Source: Ornithinibacillus scapharcae TW25 (lineage in GTDB: Bacteria; Bacillota; Bacilli; Bacillales; Amphibacillaceae). From it: a stretch of 64,000 nucleotides of DNA. The stretch spans positions 1 to 64,000 of the forward strand of contig NZ_AEWH01000020.1 of NCBI RefSeq assembly GCF_000190475.1, read 5' to 3'. Under the pieces are notes generated by a model, which ran no database searches, was not told where the DNA came from, and saw nothing but the letters and a program-made list of their open reading frames with translations. Positions 60,935 through 64,000 of the stretch are shown here, in pieces. A program made the position numbers and the translations under genes. The first letter of the stretch is position 1. Each line of letters starts with the position of its first letter.

Positions 60935-61972
60935 ATGGATATTAAGATAAAACAATTACAAGATAATTGGAGAGTATACCAGTTAATCAACCAAAATGGA
61001 ATGATGGTTGAGGTTCTGAATTTCGGTGGCATTATTACCAAGGTTTTAACTCCTGATAAGAATGGACAGGTTCAAAATGTAGTTTTAGGCTATCAAAACC
61101 ATCTTGACTATCAATCAGATAAAAACTTCTTCGGAGCACTTATTGGTCAAGTAGCAGGAAGAATTCAGGATGCTTCATTTCAACTGAACGGAAAAACATA
61201 TACAGTAGACAAAAATGAGGGAAACAATCATCTACATGGTGGAAAACATGGCCTTCATAAAGTAATTTGGGATGTAGAACCCTTTCATAATCAACATTCA
61301 GTTGGGGTACATTTAACATACATAATTCATGAAAAAGGCCAGGGATACCCCGGAAATGTGTCTCTACATGTTACCTATGCCCTTACAAACGAGAATCAGC
61401 TTTCATTAGAATATAAAGCCACAACAGATAAACCAACTGTTCTGGCACTAACAAACCATTCCTATTTCAATTTAAGTGGAAATATACGTGAAACGATACA
61501 TAATCATCAAGTATCCATTAATAGTAGCAAGATTCTGGAACTTGATAAAAGCCTTATCCCAACCGGAAGTCTACTTGATGTAACCAATACAACTTTTGAC
61601 TTTCGTTCCAGTAGACCCCTCACGGATGGAATAAGCGGTGATCATATCCAACATAAAATAGTCGGAGATGGTTACGACCATTACTTTATTTTTGATCAGC
61701 AAAAGGAAGAGTCCGTAACAGTAAAGGAACCAACGAGTGGACGGATGATGACCATTGAAACAAACCAACCTGGTATGGTCATGTATACAGCCAATAACGA
61801 GCTGAGTAATTTCAAGTATAAAGATGGATCATCCAGTAAATATTTAGGCGTATGCTTTGAAACTCAAGGTACACCGGCCTCACTACATCACGATAACCTC
61901 CCTTCTATCATTTTGAACAAAGATGAAACCTATTATCAAAAAACTGTTTTTACTTTTAGTGCAGATAGTTAA
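60935..61972 (+). CDS. galM: aldose 1-epimerase (mutarotase)
   Basis: Interconverts alpha and beta anomers of galactose, glucose or xylose. NHLHGGKHGLHKVIW and TNHSYFNLSG give the catalytic histidines (about residues 97 and 177), and GVCFETQGTPAS gives the Glu base (about 310). 345 aa, ATG after AAGGAG. It converges on xylB, so it may serve xylose use. Confidence 0.93.
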   Translation: MDIKIKQLQDNWRVYQLINQNGMMVEVLNFGGIITKVLTPDKNGQVQNVVLGYQNHLDYQSDKNFFGALIGQVAGRIQDASFQLNGKTYTVDKNEGNNHLHGGKHGLHKVIWDVEPFHNQHSVGVHLTYIIHEKGQGYPGNVSLHVTYALTNENQLSLEYKATTDKPTVLALTNHSYFNLSGNIRETIHNHQVSINSSKILELDKSLIPTGSLLDVTNTTFDFRSSRPLTDGISGDHIQHKIVGDGYDHYFIFDQQKEESVTVKEPTSGRMMTIETNQPGMVMYTANNELSNFKYKDGSSSKYLGVCFETQGTPASLHHDNLPSIILNKDETYYQKTVFTFSADS

Positions 61973-61982
61973 TCCATTACAT

Positions 61983-62026
61983 AAAAAACAAGGCTATCCC
62001 AATAGTTGGTGAAAGCCTTGTTTTTT
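61983..62026. terminator. bidirectional terminator between galM and xylB
   Basis: Stem AAAACAAGGCT / AGCCTTGTTTT with an 18-nt loop and A/T tracts on both sides, between convergent genes. Confidence 0.85.
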
Positions 62027-62030
62027 CTCA

Positions 62031-63527
62031 TTACCTAAACTTAACTAATTGTTGATTAAGTTCTTTGGTTTTCCCATAAACTTCTTGGTAAATAGAAAAC
62101 AATTCCTTATACTTTGCTACATTTTCTGGAATTGGGGTAAATGTACGATCCTCGATAATAAATTGCTCCGCACATTCTTTTAGTGAGTTAAACCAACGAC
62201 ATCCATAGGCAGCAAGGATTGCGGCACCCATACCTGGACCCTGTTCACTTTGAAGTCGCACAATGGAAGCATTAAAAATATCCGCCTGCATTTGTAACCA
62301 TTCATCATTTTTAGCACCACCACCAATGGAAACAATGGTGTCTATTTTCTTTCCACTATTCTTAAATATAGTAATTGATTCATGTAGAGAAAATGTAATA
62401 CCTTCTAGGACTGCACGGACAAAATGCTTACGCTCGTGAGAACTATCGACGCCAATAAAACTCCCACGAATAGTTGCATCTGCATATGGCGTCCTTTCCC
62501 CTACAATATATGGTGTATATAATAGTCCACTTGCACCTATTGGTACATCGTCAATAGCCGCCAATAGTTCTTCAAAGGATTCCTGTTTCGCAAAGGTGTC
62601 CTTAAACCATGTTAAGCTATATCCCGCTGCAAGTGTTACACCCATTGTATAAAACGCATCGGATGCTCCATGATTAAAATAATGTACCCTACCTTGAAAA
62701 TCCTTATCTCCTGTAGCTTCATAGGTAAGAACTACGCCAGATGTTCCAATACTACATAATGTTTTTCCTTCTTCTAATATCCCAGCACCAATTGCACCAC
62801 AAGCATTATCCGCACCGCCAGCAAATACACGAGTCTTGGAAGTTAGTCCAGTACTTTTTGCAATATCCTCTATTAAAGTTCCAACTTCCTCATGGGATTC
62901 AACTAATTGAGGACAAAGCTTGATATCTAGCCCTAAAAGTTCACAAATCTCATGACTCCACTTTTTTTCACTTACATTTAACAATAACGTCCCTGCCGCG
63001 TCTGAATAATCCATGTGTAATTGACCGGTAAGCCTATATCTTACATAGTCCTTTGGAAGAACGAACTTTCTTGCCATCCGAAATAAATCCGGTTCATGTT
63101 TCCTGACCCATAAAAGCTTTGGTAATGTAAAACCCTCTAAAGCTGGATTCTTTGTTATGTTTAGTAAACGCTCTTTCCCGACAACATCATAGACTTCCTG
63201 GCATTCTGCCGAGGTACGGGTATCGTTCCATAGAATGGCATTGCGTATAACTTGATTATTTTCATTGAGTAATACAAGCCCATGCATTTGTCCAGAAAAA
63301 CTAATTCCTTCTATTTCCACTGGATCTCCAGAAAAATCTGTTAGTAAGTCTGTCAAACCAGCAACTGTTTGTTCTACCCAATCCTCTGGATCCTGTTCAC
63401 TATAGCCCGATCTTGCTTGTATTAACGGATACGATTTGGAGACTTCCCGTTCAACCTCACCATTCTGATTAACGAGTAAAACCTTAACCGCACTTGTTCC
63501 TAAATCAATCCCGATAACATATTTCAT
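62031..63527 (-). CDS. xylB: xylulokinase
   Basis: FGGY kinase phosphorylating D-xylulose to the 5-phosphate. IGIDLGTSAVKVLL opens the ATPase fold, SFSGQMHGLV (about residue 75) is the sugar-binding QMHG motif, AGGADNACGAIGAGI and IVSIGGGAKNDEWLQMQADI complete it. 498 aa, ATG start. It lies 30 bases after xylA. Confidence 0.95.
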   Translation of the reverse strand: MKYVIGIDLGTSAVKVLLVNQNGEVEREVSKSYPLIQARSGYSEQDPEDWVEQTVAGLTDLLTDFSGDPVEIEGISFSGQMHGLVLLNENNQVIRNAILWNDTRTSAECQEVYDVVGKERLLNITKNPALEGFTLPKLLWVRKHEPDLFRMARKFVLPKDYVRYRLTGQLHMDYSDAAGTLLLNVSEKKWSHEICELLGLDIKLCPQLVESHEEVGTLIEDIAKSTGLTSKTRVFAGGADNACGAIGAGILEEGKTLCSIGTSGVVLTYEATGDKDFQGRVHYFNHGASDAFYTMGVTLAAGYSLTWFKDTFAKQESFEELLAAIDDVPIGASGLLYTPYIVGERTPYADATIRGSFIGVDSSHERKHFVRAVLEGITFSLHESITIFKNSGKKIDTIVSIGGGAKNDEWLQMQADIFNASIVRLQSEQGPGMGAAILAAYGCRWFNSLKECAEQFIIEDRTFTPIPENVAKYKELFSIYQEVYGKTKELNQQLVKFR

Positions 63528-63557
63528 TTCCGCACCTCAATATCCGAAGGTTCTTTC

Positions 63558-64000
63558 TTACTCTCCTGCATAGGCTCTTAACAAATATTGATTCATAGTT
63601 GCTTTTAATAACTCTAGTCGTCCTGATGTATGTTTTATATCTGTTAAACCTAATGCATAAGCTTCTAGCTTATGAAAATCAACTTTACCTTCTACAATGT
63701 CTAAACCAATTCCTTCATGGAAGCTACTATAGCGTTCTGCTATAAAGTCCTCTAATACGTGATCATCGATTAATTTTTGAGCAACCTTCAGACCTACTGC
63801 AAAGCTATCCATTCCTACAATATGGGCATGGAATAAATCTTCTGGTGTAAAAGAACCACGGCGAACCTTGGCATCAAAATTAAGTCCACCACGTCCAAGA
63901 CCTCCGTTTTTAATGATTTCATACATCGCTAGGGTTGTAGTGTATAAGTCTGATGGGAACTCATCTGTATCCCATCCTAGTAACGGATGACCTTGATTGG
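63558..64000 (-). CDS. xylA: xylose isomerase, C-terminal part (cut by the window edge)
   Basis: Converts D-xylose to D-xylulose. The frame is open to the right edge and reads [15 protein letters not shown] at its start here, then [19 protein letters not shown] and [17 protein letters not shown], with the metal-site Asp and His residues. About 147 codons are visible of about 440. The in-frame ATG at 63926 is internal and not a start. xylAB form an operon; any XylR operator is outside the window. Confidence 0.95.
   Translation of the reverse strand, partial: NQGHPLLGWDTDEFPSDLYTTTLAMYEIIKNGGLGRGGLNFDAKVRRGSFTPEDLFHAHIVGMDSFAVGLKVAQKLIDDHVLEDFIAERYSSFHEGIGLDIVEGKVDFHKLEAYALGLTDIKHTSGRLELLKATMNQYLLRAYAGE

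Overview
This window is a low-GC Firmicutes chromosome segment from an endospore-forming member of the Bacillaceae. Gene content and order follow the Bacillus subtilis origin-proximal region from yaaH to lysS, with the whole segment reversed, so the replication origin should lie beyond the right edge. Spore genes (spoIIE, spoVG, spoVT, yabG, yabP, yabQ, sspF, csfB, fin, bofA, sleL) show that the host sporulates. From memory of protein flavour and intergenic repeats, a halotolerant Oceanobacillus/Virgibacillus/Gracilibacillus-like genus is most likely, but I could not test this.

Layout from left to right. Positions 1-151 hold two tandem consensus promoters pointing off the left edge, probably for a ribosomal RNA operon. 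327-8742 carries lysS, dusB, yazB, folK, folB, folP, cysK, a PrsA/YacD-like foldase, hslO and coaX; the pabBAC genes usual between cysK and folP are absent. 9008-17298 carries ftsH, hpt, tilS, yabT, yabS and spoIIE. A DinB-family gene and an elongator tRNA-Met follow. 18485-28402 carries yabR, divIC, yabQ, yabP, rqcP, mazG/yabN, yabM, spoVT, mfd and fin. 28498-39761 carries pth, ctc, prs, glmU, spoVG, purR, ispE, sspF, an SCP2-domain gene, veg, yabG, rsmA, rnmV and the RpfB-like yabE. 40053-51464 carries tatD/yabD, metS, abrB, rsmI, yazA, trmN6, yabA, ricT, holB, yaaR, darA, tmk, an Orn/Lys/Arg decarboxylase and csfB. 52062-53960 is an inserted plus-strand MutS2-like gene. 54204-58694 carries bofA, yaaL, recR, ebfC, dnaX, the SRP RNA and tadA. 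58771-64000 carries an isochorismatase-like gene, sleL, galM and the start of a xylose operon (xylB, partial xylA).

Most genes are housekeeping: translation and tRNA modification, folate, CoA and cysteine synthesis, replication and repair, ribosome assembly and rescue, division and sporulation. Promoter motifs matching sigma-A, H, F, E, G and K can be read directly upstream of the expected genes.

The points most worth following are: (1) a second MutS2-type ATPase without the Smr nuclease domain, preceded by its own promoter and a perfect intrinsic terminator inside its leader, which looks like an attenuation-controlled ribosome-rescue or drug-response gene; (2) a one-base frameshift cutting metS within its C-terminal tRNA-binding domain; (3) two GC-rich, inverted-repeat-bounded intergenic elements (45669-45954 and 55456-55664) and a remnant of the second at 49746-49769; (4) three copies of a 14-bp motif upstream of galM.
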